NCBI GenBank assembly: GCA_902806565.1
Contig: CADCXA010000062.1
Span: 558,001 to 622,000 of the forward strand
Source: Hypoxylon rubiginosum
Lineage: Eukaryota > Ascomycota > Sordariomycetes > Xylariales > Hypoxylaceae
Direction of reading: 5' to 3'
DNA: 64,000 nt
Both the position numbers and the translations under genes were made by a program. The notes beneath the pieces are model-generated. The model was not told the origin of the DNA. It made no database searches and was given only the letters and a program-made list of their open reading frames with translations. This document shows, in pieces, positions 34,701 to 45,561 of this stretch. How positions within the stretch are numbered: position 1 is the stretch's first letter; every line of letters begins with the position of its first letter.

Positions 34701-37267
34701 ATATTTTTATTTTTAAAAATATTATTAAATTTATTAATAATATATTTTAGTTATTTAAGTTTATTATATTATAATATAAAAATAATAACGTTAAAATTTA
34801 AAATATAATAACTTTAATATAAAAAATTAAAAAGTATTTTTATAAATATTTAATTAAATATAATATATTTAAAAAAAATATTAATAATAAAATATTTTTA
34901 TTAATTTTTAATTTATTAATTAATATTTATTAATTAATTATAAATTAATCTTAAAAATTATTATTTATAATAAATAATTTAATTGTAATTTTAACTTTAT
35001 TTTTAAACATTAAAATAACAAATAAATTTAAAAATAAAAAAACTTATTAAATAAAAACTTAAAACTAAATATTATTTTTATATTTATAAATAATAACGTA
35101 TAATTAATAAAAATAAAATAAATATTATAAACTTTAATTTTAAAGTAATAATAAAAATAAAAACAAGGTTAATAAAAACTTATAAAAAAATATAAAAATA
35201 CCACGTGAAATTTAATAAAACTTTAATATATTAGTTAATTATAATATTACACTTAATTAAAAAATTAAAATACTTTTAAATAAATAATTAAAAATTAATT
35301 AAAAAAATTAAAAAAATATTATAAAATAAATAAAAATAATATATTAACTTATTTATAATAAATATTTTTAATATAACCCGCCGATTAAAAGTTAAAAAAA
35401 ATTAATTAAATTTTATAAAACTTTAATTAAAATTAATATTTAATATATATAATTTAAATAATAATAATAATAAAAGTAATAAATTTAATAAATATTTTAT
35501 AATATAATAAACTAAATATTTAAAAATATTAAATAATTTATTTAAATAATAATAAAAAAAGTTAAATTAATTTTTAAAACTTTATTAATTAACTTTTAAT
35601 ATTTTATTAATTTTAATAATATTAATTAAATATAAATATATATTTAACTAATATAAATTAATAATTATATTATAATATAATAACTTAAAAATATTAATAT
35701 TAAAAACATTATAATATATAAAAAACTAATATAAAAATAACGTAATAAAACTTTAAAAAATAACAAATAAAATAAAAGTTATAATAATAAATTTAAAATT
35801 AAAGTTAAAATTAAAATTAAATTTAAATTTAAATTTATTAATAAAATTAATAATAATTTTATATAAAATAAATATTAATAATAATTATATAATAATAAAT
35901 TAAAATAATAATATATAATAAAAAAAGATTTTAAGATAATAAAATTTATAATAATTTATAATATTTTAAATAAGTAAATAAATTAATAAAAAAAAAACAA
36001 AAAGTAAAATTAAATATAAAATTTAAAAATAAAAAGTTTTATTTTTATAAATAAATATAATAATAATTTATTTATAAATTAATAATAATATTATAAGTTA
36101 TTAAATTTAAAATAAAAATATATAATAAAAATATAATTTATTAATTAAATTATTAAGTTTAAAAAAAAATTATATAATATAATATAATTTATTAAATAAA
36201 TTATTAAATTTAAAAAAAAATTATATAATAAAATATAACTTATTAAATAAGTTATTAAACTTAAAAAAAAATTATATAATAAAATATAATTTATTAATTA
36301 AACTATTAAATTAAAAAAAAAAAACATATAATAAAAAATAAATTATTTAACTTAAAATTATAATAAAATTAATAATAAAAATACTTATAATAATTTTTAA
36401 TATTATAATTAAATTATATATAATAAAAAAACATATAATTTAATAAATAAAAAATATAATAAATTATTTTATAAAAAATATATTATAAAAGTTTTATATA
36501 TAAATATATATATAATAAATATATAAAAATATAATAAAAAATGATTTTTAAATAATAAAACTTATAATAATTCTTAATATTTTAATAAATGTAAAAAAAA
36601 AAGGTATAAAAGGTAAGGTTAAAGGTTTAGTTAAATATCTAATAAAGCTTTTAATATTACAGGCCTGGGTTAATATATACTTAAAATATAGGTCCTGGGA
36701 AGCCACCTTATTAGTTGGATATATTAAACCGGTTACAAATACCTTCAGTTAATTATATATTATTCATATATTTAATTTAACTTTATTCAATCCAAATAAA
36801 GGTCTTTTGATTGAATTGATTGAATTGATTCAACCGCTGGTGCCAGCTACCTTGGACACGCTGAGAGAATGTGCCCCTGTCGCCGCGGGCCATATCCCCA
36901 TCGCGATCGACGGCGGGATCAGACGCAGGTCTGACATCTTCAAGGCAATTGCGCTAGGTGCGCAGCACTGCTTCGTTGGGCGCGTTCCCATCTGGGGATT
37001 AGCCGTAAGCCGGCCTACTTCCTAGTGTCTTCTTACCGTGAGACACAAGCTAATCAACAAGCAGTACGACGGCGAGAAGGGTGTAGACCTTGCAATCAAC
37101 TTGCTACTGAATGAATTCAAGTTGGTGATGGGATTAGCCGGGTAAATGGTGCCTTTCATTGACTCAAAGACTATACTGACTCTTGAATTAGATGCAGAAC
37201 TGTGAGCGAAATCAACCGTAGTCATCTTTCGGTTTTGGAACCGAATGGGCTGTTGAGTAAATTATAG
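31731..37267 (+). pseudogene. FMN-dependent 2-hydroxyacid dehydrogenase split by a hAT element
   Basis: Remains of an FMN-dependent alpha-hydroxy acid oxidase/dehydrogenase (glycolate oxidase / lactate dehydrogenase fold) that oxidises L-2-hydroxyacids. Exons can be followed from ATG 31731: NIFTIKDLQEAGSKKLPKPV; EYYNEGSMDMIT; LRDNEAAYNRYKIRPRIL; VSFPLGFAPAAMHKAAHPEG; GYKALVLTVDAPILGRRLNE; LPLWLKG; and the active-site block [15 protein letters not shown]. There the hAT element 32898-36839 enters. The gene resumes with PATLDTLRECAPVAAGHIPI, AIDGGIRRRSDIFKAIALGA, QHCFVGR and finally EINRSHLSVLEPNGLL, ending at 37267. There is also an in-frame TAG at 32651-32653 in [17 protein letters not shown], where CAG is expected. 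Introns still have good GT...AG ends. The gene is dead by both the stop and the insertion. Confidence 0.85.
32898..36839. mobile_element. RIP-degraded hAT transposon, about 3.9 kb
   Basis: The whole AT-rich block is one element. Ends are CAGCGGTTAAATCAA at the left and CAGCGGTTGAATCAA on the opposite strand at the right. It is flanked by 8-base copies GTGTTAGC (32890-32897) and GTGCCAGC (36840-36847), which differ by two C-to-T changes in the left copy. The interior has lost nearly all G and C, and CA/TG are almost absent. The outer 100 or so bases on each side resemble the MITE at 24962-25344 in inverted orientation. At the right end they share accGGTTTAATATATC versus accGGTCTAATTATC, and GGCTTCCCAGGACCTAT versus GGCTTCCAGGGCCTAT. 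The size suits a full hAT element, but the transposase is unreadable. Confidence 0.88.
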
Positions 37268-37496
37268 TTAAGCAGTATTTGAATAATTTGATAGGGGTAA
37301 TGGTATTGCGTTTAGTTATTAATTATCTTCCTACTAAAGCTACATCAGAATATAACTACAAGGTACAAAGAATGATAATCTAAGATATATACTAGAAAGA
37401 CATTCATGACCTTGAGGACGTGATCTCTTCCGCCTGTCCACTAGCTACAAGTAAAACTACTAACATCCATATCCTTAACTCAAATAGAAAAAGCAG

Positions 37497-38665
37497 TCAA
37501 ATATCTATCAGTCTTTCCTCTCCCCTATCGGGTACCACCTCCGCCCGTGGTTTCTCCAGAATTTCCAAAAATAACATTACCAACGATTCCACAGCTTCAT
37601 CGCAAATCTGGTAATGGACCACGAGCCGTCCCTGCAAGCGGCCCCGAGACGTCTTCAGCCCAGCCCTCTCCGCCATGCCAGCAAATTCATCGCCGGAAAC
37701 GCCGGCCGCCTCCAGATCCAGCCAGATCACGTTGGTCTCCGTCGGGTGCCGCAGCCTGCCCCCCATCCCGACCCAGAGGTCGGAGATGCGCCTGGCCGTC
37801 TTCATGACCGTGTAGAGCCGCCCGCGTAGGAAGTTGTGCTCGACGGCGACCCACGCGGGCGCCGCCACGACGCCGGCCCGGCGACGACGGCCCCGAGCGG
37901 GGCTCCGAGCCCCTTCGTGAAGCACAGCGACGCGCTGTCGAAGCACCGCGCGTACTCCTGCAGGCCGCCGGCGCCGGCGCTGACGGCTTCCCAGAGCCGG
38001 GCGCCGTCGAGGTGCATGTGGACGGGCGGCTTCTGGGCGCGCGCGAACGCGGAGATGGCGCGGACGGCTTCGAGAGGTAGGATGGTCCCGCATAGCGTGT
38101 TCTCTAGACTTATTACCCGTGTCGGACAGTTGTGCACAGCCTCTTGATGTGTAATATGCTTCTTCACGTCGTCTAAGGTAAGGTGGTGGCCGTTCGAGGG
38201 CCATATTCCGTTGATGCGGGCTCCGCAGAGCGAGGCCGCCCCTCCAGCTTCCATTCTCGCGATGCGGCTTCGGCGGTCGCATAGGATGCTATACGGAGGA
38301 GGCGCAAGGGCGGTCCGGAGAGCGACTTGGTTGCCCATGGTGCCAGATATGACGAGGAGCGTGTCTTCGTGACCGGTGAGCTCTGCCATCCAGGTCTGGA
38401 AAGAATTCGTGGTGGGGTCTCCTATTGTCTCGTCGTCCAGTAGGCTCGTACGTATGATTGATTGAAGCATCGCCGCGTCAGGTGTAGTAAAGCGATCGGA
38501 GCGGAAATCGTACGCGGACGACCCAGGGTTACCCCACGCTGCCCTGCTTAATATTTCGGCGTGGTCTGAGGTACCCGTTGTAGCATTTCCTTGACTTTCT
38601 TCTGCAGGAAAATCTTGAGGTGGAGAAAGCCGCGGAGTGCGAAGTTCGAATTGAGTAAGAGACAT
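37497..38665 (-). pseudogene. L-threonine aldolase-like PLP enzyme with an internal deletion
   Basis: PLP-dependent beta-eliminating lyase family (L-threonine/allo-threonine aldolase, which cleaves threonine to glycine and acetaldehyde). From ATG 38665 the protein reads YDFRSDRFTTPDAAMLQSI, VISGTMGNQVALRTAL, HMHLDGARLWEA (Asp of DGAR, residue 220) and SLCFTKGLGAPLGAVVAG with the PLP lysine K251. At about 37876 the frame shifts by one, and coding continues in the next frame with GVVAAPAWVAVEHNF and LYTVMKTARRISDLWVG to the stop at 37497. The segment that normally follows GSVxxG and contains the R-K-x-x-GGGMRQ loop (about 20-25 residues) is absent. A deletion there explains both the loss and the frame change. 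The product would be non-functional. Confidence 0.75.
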
Positions 38666-40899
38666 GGTGACATTGACACCAGCCTGCGTTCAGTCGACAG
38701 CGATATCCCTCGCGCTGTAGGGCGGATATTATGGATCTAGTATAGCTCGTGAAGACTCATATGAGGACGAGCTACGGATTTATATGGCATCGGTGTTGTG
38801 ATGTGAAGGATATGCAGAGGTGACACGAAGTCTACGAAACGAGCAATATGCTACCTGCAATATAGTTCACAATACTACACCGTTTTGACCCTCTATTAAC
38901 CTTGGATTTTAGGAGTGGCTCTATTTCCATCATTTGATGAAGAACAAGACGAGTGGAGATGTAAGACTTGAAGATATAAGAAAGTCCAATCCTTGCGCAT
39001 TAGCTCACATAAAATGCTTGTTGGTATCTGATGACGAGTAGTATCACAGGGTGAAAACAACAGCACTACCACGACGCAAACCAAGAAGGCGGTAAAACAG
39101 TGAGGTTGTTGCGCAAGGAGCTACACACCTAACTACGAAGAACCACGTATACGTAGGTTCTGTGGCTTTTTGTCCTTTGAACCTCGCCCCTCTGACCAAC
39201 ACTTCCAGCCCGCAGATCAAAAGGGTCGAAGGCCAGAGGCCTGACAAGCAGTTAGCTCACTTCATAGATAAGTGACGAAACGTCTCCAGTTAGACCACAC
39301 ATCCCATCCCAATATTCTCCAATGTTGACTCCCGCAGATGATATCCAGCAGGTTATTTAGGTCCATTTAGATTATAGTTGAGGACTTGAAGGTAGTCGGC
39401 TATACTTCACCCTGAGACATCAGCTAGACACTACGATACAGCACGGTCCATGGCCGCCAGGGGAAGAAATCAAATAATAACACGGCAAAATCATCCCCAA
39501 GAAGCCATGCAGCATCCGCAAAGTATTAATCCTCGATATGCCCGTTACCAAACGAATATACTTATCAACTAGACGAGGTATGGTCGAAAGCCTCCGCTTG
39601 ATCGTTTACAGACGGGACTTGGCTTCGCAAAGGCAAGTCTGCGATAAGGCCGAAGTAGCTGGGGCTCGGTAAGGCTGTCTAAGATATATGGAGATGCATT
39701 GACTTTCTTTTGCTGGGAACCGTTCTAAGCCAAACAACCTAAAGTTACTAGATATGCCCAACCACGGAGGGCTCGTAACCCATAACACGTCGAAGCTGGA
39801 TCAATATTGCAGGTTCATGTTGGTTATATGTAGGCAAATGCAGCGGCATCGTACCGGGCTTTCGCGAAGCGTAGCTGACATCGTTCATCACAAGGCCCCC
39901 GGCCTAGAGCATAGAGACATGAGCTATTGTTATACATCGCATATGGAGACCACCTAAAGGTATGTGTCGCGGGCCTAGAAATGCACGGATTTGACATCGA
40001 TATTGCTCTCAGTTTGCTAGCACCAGCTCCTAAAAGCCGTTGGATTGTAGCGATAATCGATTATTGCGCTGGATTCAAGCTTTATCACTATGTAATATTG
40101 AACCGAGTATTAGATGTAGCGTAACTATATCCATCAGCTTGTCTCAAAGATCCGGAAAAGCTTCTCGTAGAATCGATATTCGCGCCGCGGACGAGCTCTT
40201 TCTCGTTGGAGATGAAACGATATCGACAGTGACATTAGGGGTAAGATACGAAGGATTCAATTGTCGGTCGGTGATGTCTTATTGGGAGTGTCGGGAACCT
40301 GGGCGCAGCGAAATACCGGGTTGGATCACGGCCGCTCGGCGATAGATGGGCTAGACGGTCCCTGTCGCCACTCGTCCGCCGTCGTTCTGACGTGCCGAAT
40401 GGTGCCTACTTAGTCCGTTAGTAAATGAAAATGAACGATGGTTCTTGTTCTTACCCCGGAAAATGAAATGCAGAGCATTCACCATGTAAACAGCACAATT
40501 CGTATTGTGAAGCTCCTGTATTAAAGCTAGCTAATCTACCCAATGGATGGAATTATGTTGGGTGATGCTTGCGGGCCAGGGCTTGCTAAGCAAACATTTT
40601 CCTCGGATATTCCAGTACCAAAGTATGTACATGTAGCAATGGAATAGCTACAGTCCATACAGCAGTATACCAAAAGAAAAAGGAAACAAATCACCAATAT
40701 GTATGTCGGGAATCGCCACCGGCATCAGAGGGGTAGAGAGATTCCAATGTGACCGGTGGCTGTCCCTATCAATATGTTGTAGAAGGCGTAAGCACATAAG
40801 TACGTAGCCTGAGAGAGAATGCTAGAATGCTGTGATGGTTAGTAGGTTAGTAAATATCATATGTGGCACACTATAGCAAAAGATGCGAAATAGATGAAG
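38666..40899. other. Gene-poor stretch, no clear features
   Basis: 2.2 kb upstream of the aldolase-like gene. Only short frames without family features (for example 40040-40345). No RNA gene or repeat recognised. Confidence 0.45.
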
Positions 40900-41760
40900 T
40901 GGGTAAATGGCGGTACTAGATGGCGGGAGATTGGAAAGATGAAACAAATAGGAAAAGGTACGAGGAAATGGACGAGATAGATAGTAGTAGATGCGAGAGA
41001 TAATAATATATAAATATAGATATCGATAGATGAGTATGATAGATGCAGGTAATGGTAGATGAAGAAGATGGTAAAAAATAGGAGAGATGCGAGAGATGAA
41101 AAAGAAAATGGGAGAAATGGTGGTAGATGGGAATAAATAGTAATAAATGGTGATAGATAGTGGTAGATGAAAATAGATGGTGGTAAATAGTAGTAAATGG
41201 GAGAAATGGAAGAAATGAGAGAGATGGTAATAAATGGGAATAAATAGAAATAAATAGTGATAGATGGGAATAGATGATGGTAAATGGTGGTAAATGGAAG
41301 AGATGGCGATAGATGGGAGAGATGGTGGTAGATGGGAATAGATGGGAAAGATAGTGATAAATAAAAGAGATGGGAGAAATGGTGGTAGATGGGAATAGAT
41401 GGGAATAAATGGTGATAGATGGGAATAGATGATGGTAAATGGGAGAAATGGAAGAGATGGCGATAGATGGTGATAAATGGGAGAGATGGGAGAGATAATG
41501 GTAAATGGGAAAAAATGAGAATAGATGGGAGAGATAGTGGTAGATGGGAATAGATGGGATAGATGGTGGTAAATGGGAATAGATGGGAGAAATGGGAGAA
41601 ATGGGAAATAAATGGGAGAGATGGGAAAGATAGGAATAAATTGGAGAGATGGGAAAGGTAGTGATAAATAATAGAGATGGGAGAGATGTGACTAGAAAAA
41701 CAATAAATGAAAAAGATGAGAATAGATGTAAGAGATTGGAAATAAAAAAGGGCAGATGAA
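40900..41760. repeat. Purine-rich GATGGGA-type minisatellite
   Basis: About 850 bases made of variants of a 7-base word RATRGRA, such as GATGGGA, GATAGTG, GATGGTG, AATAGAT and AATGGGA. They recombine into longer partial units, for example GATGGGAGAGATGGTGGTAG. The top strand is nearly free of C. No coding potential. Confidence 0.9.
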
Positions 41761-42791
41761 AGGTAGATTGAGTTGAAGATGGAGGAGGGACGGGAAAAAA
41801 TTGGGAGGAAGTGTGGGAGGGGAGCTGGCCTTAAATAGTTGTGAGGAGGGTTGAGGGCAGCCTGGCTGATTTAATTGGCAGTTCCCCACCATTCCTGATT
41901 TGGATATTCTGGAAAATGGATTGGAGGGTTTTTTTATTATTTAAATTTAGATCAGGGAAAGTGCAATGTTTTTTGTGATTTGAATACGCCTATGCACGAG
42001 GTGATTTCGTTGCTGGGGACCTTTTTTTTTGATACTGATCCTGTTGAGGCTCTGCTTAGTGGACCCCTGCAGCTGCCCGAGCCGCCATAGCGTAGTGGGT
42101 GTCTCACTGAGTGGCCAATCAAATAGCCCTGTCACTCCCCAAAACAGAATCAACCTTAGCTATTTTTAGTGTCTGCTCAACGTCGAGATACCTAAAGTTC
42201 AAATCTAAATCACTGATTTTCGCCTCAGGTACAGTATTAACTCTATTGGTCGTTAGACACCTACCTACATTAGGTACCTAAGGTAGGCAGCTACGTACTA
42301 ATCAGCTGGCTAGGCGCTCAACACGTCTAAACATCGCGTGACGTATCAAAGCGCATCTGATCCTGCGTGGCACTGGCAAATCAGTGATGCACAGCAAATA
42401 TCAGCCATCCCTAACTTGTTCATGTGCATCAGTATCAATGCGCAATCGATCTCGCCTTTCTCATCGCACCAATACTGCACCTATTCAAAGCATTTGATCA
42501 ACATCATCTAGTATTAGGTATCTCCCCCATACGTGAGAAGACTATGTGTACCTCAAGATCGTCTGAATAGCCTGAGCTTATTTAGAACAGCGAGTCTCTC
42601 TATTACTTGATAGCGAACAATACTAATTTCTGTCTAATATGGTACGTTGCCTCCAATATGAAATACCGAAGAGAATCTCCATCTCCCTGTGGCGGTCAAT
42701 CTCTCGTAAACACTTGACGTACAATCCGAACCTGCCAATTTTGATCATATCCTCGCCCGATGCCTAGGAATGGCTCCTCCATACACAGGGT
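41761..42791. other. Intergenic
   Basis: No gene recognised. A cluster of ACCTACCT/TTAGGTACCTAAGG motifs lies at 42259-42292. Confidence 0.45.
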
Positions 42792-43261
42792 TTGCCGCAC
42801 GTGAACTTCCCCAGGCTAGCTACCAGTCTTTCTGTTACGTCCTTCAATATAAATCATGGGCGAACTCGACTGTACGTGACGACATCCCCGTATTGCGCGC
42901 CGCTCGATGCACATGCATATCGCCCCGGTGCGGGTTGGTCACAGTGGCATTACCTACAGACTCAAACCACGGAGTTATACAAGAATGCTCAAGCCAGGAT
43001 AGGATATATCCTTATTTTGGCGGTTAGCTAACCTAGATACATAGCTGGAAGAACATCGTCTGCCCTCTTCCTCAGCTGTGGCGAGATTGGGGAAATGTGT
43101 TGGGAAAAGACGAAGGTTTCTTCTGCGACAGGAGGCTTCTAAGAAATCGCGCGAACATTCCACCTACAGGCGAACCCACTCAAGACCGAATAAAGACAAT
43201 TGATGGGGTTCTTGCTTATTATCGAGCAATGACCCCTGGTTCTGTGTGCATATATCAATGA
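42792..43261 (+). pseudogene. Unrecognised coding remnant or small gene
   Basis: Two blocks in different frames look coding. Block 1 (42792-43020) reads LYVTTSPYCAPLDAHAYRPG, then GWSQWHYLQTQTTELYKNAQ and RIGYILILA. Block 2 (about 43043-43261) reads WKNIVCPLPQLWRDWGNVLG, DEGFFCDRRLLRNRANIPP and TIDGVLAYYRAM before a stop. Between them only about 22 bases with GT...AG ends would be removed, too short for an intron, so a frameshift is more likely. The Trp-rich composition suggests a real protein family, but I do not recognise it. Confidence 0.35.
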
Positions 43262-43505
43262 GTAGGCTAGGCTGGGAGGAATGGGCTTCATGACTCAGGT
43301 CTGACGGACTTAACCTAGAATATTAGACGTCTAAGCACCGTACCTAGTCTTACTAGTCCATCCATTCAAGTTTCCTCTATCGGTACGGGCGAAATGTAAA
43401 AGTGGAAGTGGGAAGTATGTCGTCTGATTCTTGGACAGCTTGCTTGAAGCAGAACTACATATTGTGGAGGTTATTAACGATCAATAAAATGGACACTTGA
43501 AAAGT

Positions 43506-44567
43506 TCAATCTGGTTTATATTGAAGCATGTCTCGATCCCTTGAGGGGCTGGAACTTGAGTAAGTAGGGCGATATGAATCTCCTATGAACCGTTTCCGTC
43601 TATGGGACGCTTCTTCTCCGGAACTCCGATGCGCCACGTTTCCTTGGGTTTGTCTCCTTTCATCCTCTTCATCTATTGGCCGTTTCCTTGCTGAGGGATA
43701 TTGGACCTTGCGGTCCCAAGCTTCTATAGACCACGGGCTTCGTAGGAAATTCTTGAGCTCGTGAAGGAGAAGCTTGGTATTGTCGCGGCCCAGAAAGTCT
43801 TTCAGCATTTCCTCTGCCTGACCTTGGCTCCCTTGTATATCCACGGTCTTTAGGATTGCGATTATATACTCGAGAAGGAACTCGGCATTGTTCGCACGTC
43901 TCCTTGTCATAGTATCGTCGCTAGATTGCGCCGTCGGCGGAGTACGTAGGAATTCGAAGACTTGCAGTTCCCTTCTTAACCATGCTCTTGCTCTTGACAC
44001 CATCTCAGGTTCCGTTTCGAACATTTCGGGGGTCAAATCGCGATACCCTGACCTGTGGCTAGATCCTACGTGTAGGGAATAGAGCTGATTTCGGTAGACA
44101 TGTTGACGGCGGAGAACAGCTTCGTCTGCGGTGACGCGTCGGGGAGGCGCTGCTTCAAAGCGCCGGCGATTCGGTCTCGGGACATTATTACGCGGTTGGT
44201 ACGGGTGTGGGCGAGCTTGCGACTGGGCATGTTCTTGCGACGGCTCCTTTGGGCGAGGGACTAGGTACACTTTGCTCTTCGAGTCGGGCGCATTGCTCTC
44301 GAAATCGTACAAAACCTCTTCAACGCTGCTCTTACATAGTGGACATCTTGTCTGTTGCTCCAGCCAGCTAAGAAGGCAGATATAATCGAAGTTCCGATGG
44401 CCGCAAGGTGTCGCCTCGCAGACCTCGGTAATGTTATCGAGGCAGATGACGCAACATGATTCGTTTGGGTTGTCGGTATCGTCTTGGCTTCTCGATGATG
44501 CTACTTCGACGAGGGTAGTTTGAAGCACTTTGGATTGAATGTCGCTTACATCCGAGTCTGTTTCCAT
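43506..44567 (-). CDS. RING-finger E3 ligase, Topors-like
   Basis: Single-exon, 353 residues. Predicted nuclear E3 ubiquitin ligase. The RING finger is at residues 39-78: CCVICLDNITEVCEATPCGH followed by FDYICLLSWLEQQTRCPLC. Ligands are C39, C42, C55, H57, C64, C75 and C78, with Asp61 in the place of the usual fifth cysteine, as in some other RINGs. The middle is a basic, proline-rich linker. Residues about 170-290 hold RRELQVFEFL, NNAEFLLEYIIAILKTVD and LLLHELKNFLRSPWSIEAWD, matching the conserved block after the RING in animal Topors (HEL-x-F-x-RSP). The C-terminus is basic and Ser-rich. It is the only gene on this strand for several kb. The substrate is unknown. Confidence 0.85.
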   Translation of the reverse strand: METDSDVSDIQSKVLQTTLVEVASSRSQDDTDNPNESCCVICLDNITEVCEATPCGHRNFDYICLLSWLEQQTRCPLCKSSVEEVLYDFESNAPDSKSKVYLVPRPKEPSQEHAQSQARPHPYQPRNNVPRPNRRRFEAAPPRRVTADEAVLRRQHVYRNQLYSLHVGSSHRSGYRDLTPEMFETEPEMVSRARAWLRRELQVFEFLRTPPTAQSSDDTMTRRRANNAEFLLEYIIAILKTVDIQGSQGQAEEMLKDFLGRDNTKLLLHELKNFLRSPWSIEAWDRKVQYPSARKRPIDEEDERRQTQGNVAHRSSGEEASHRRKRFIGDSYRPTYSSSSPSRDRDMLQYKPD

Positions 44568-44969
44568 GTGTGGGACAGGAACAAGAGTAAGAGTTGGTAG
44601 ATGTTATGGCAAGGATACGACGATGAATTCCATCGCAAGATTAGACACGGGAATGCCCGGAGTTTACGGAGGGTTCTTGTGTCGGGGTCGAATGTGTCAA
44701 TGAATAATTACTAGAATAGGAAGGTTTGCCAAGACCTTGATATGGCTATATACATAATATTATATTAATAAGAGAACTTGGGTACCTTGGTATCTGGTGG
44801 CCAGGGCAGTTTAAGCTAGGTAGCTCAGCTTTGTATAAATGAATAAAAGGGTTACCAAATCTTGAATATGGCCTTATATAATATATAATAATAATGGGAT
44901 CTTAGTATTGATTAGGTAAGATAACCTGGCCTGGCACCTAATACCTGGTGATTAAGGCCTTTTAGGTGA

Positions 44970-45059
44970 GCGCGCGGGAGGCGGAGGGCGGATTTTTTGC
45001 GACGGAGGCGAGCGAAGCGAGCCGAGGAGCAAAAAATTCGTCCTCCGCCGACGCGCGCG
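44970..45059. repeat. GC-rich inverted repeat (hairpin)
   Basis: The left arm GCGCGCGGGAGGCGGAGGGC continues to GGATTTTTTGC and ends at 45000. The right arm begins GCAAAAAATTCG at 45029 and ends with GACGCGCGC. The arms of about 30 bases pair with a few mismatches around a loop of about 28 bases containing GCGAGCGAAGCGAGCCGAGG. Surrounding DNA is AT-leaning, so the island stands out. Confidence 0.75.
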
Positions 45060-45086
45060 AGCTTGCGAATAGGGGTATTTAGGTAT

Positions 45087-45115
45087 AAGGGTGAGGGTGA
45101 GGGTGAGGGTGAGGC
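45087..45115 (+). repeat. Short GGTGAG tandem array
   Basis: About four perfect copies of GGTGAG follow the hairpin. The unit is not the common fungal telomere unit TTAGGG. Confidence 0.8.
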
Positions 45116-45561
45116 TTCTGGAAACTCCGGGCTATTGTGCCGCCCAGGGGGTGGCCTTGCAATTGACATAATCGGATTCCTAGGCTGAATATGCATATAA
45201 CAGTCATACCAATTATTTATGTGGGTCATCCCAATTCCATTGCGACAGGGCTTACAGCGTTAGCTCCCTGTAATGACGGAGGAAGTACGGTGCTAAAACC
45301 ACAGTATCTTTGAATAGAAATACGGACCGTAGGGAATTGGCGGGGTTGGCGGTTTTGGGTCTTATGGCCCCACCTGTGTGTCCCGCGTCGTAGGTACGGT
45401 ACGTCGCGTCTTCCAAATCCATTACAACGCGATTCCGAATTGACATTTCATTTTCTTACACCTTTGAGGTTCACGTTGCACAACCTCCGTCTTGCGCCTC
45501 CCCATACCTCTACTGCATTATAAGCGCCTCTCCAGTGCCAACCCCACATATAGATATAGAC

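Larger units (their letters stand above)
44568..45561. other. Divergent intergenic region between the RING gene and SLD2
   Basis: 1 kb shared upstream region. It holds a GC-rich inverted repeat (44970-45059) and a short GGTGAG array (45087-45115), listed separately. Confidence 0.5.

Noticed and set aside
45087..45115. GGTGAG array as an interstitial telomere
   Set aside because: The unit differs from TTAGGG and has only about four copies.
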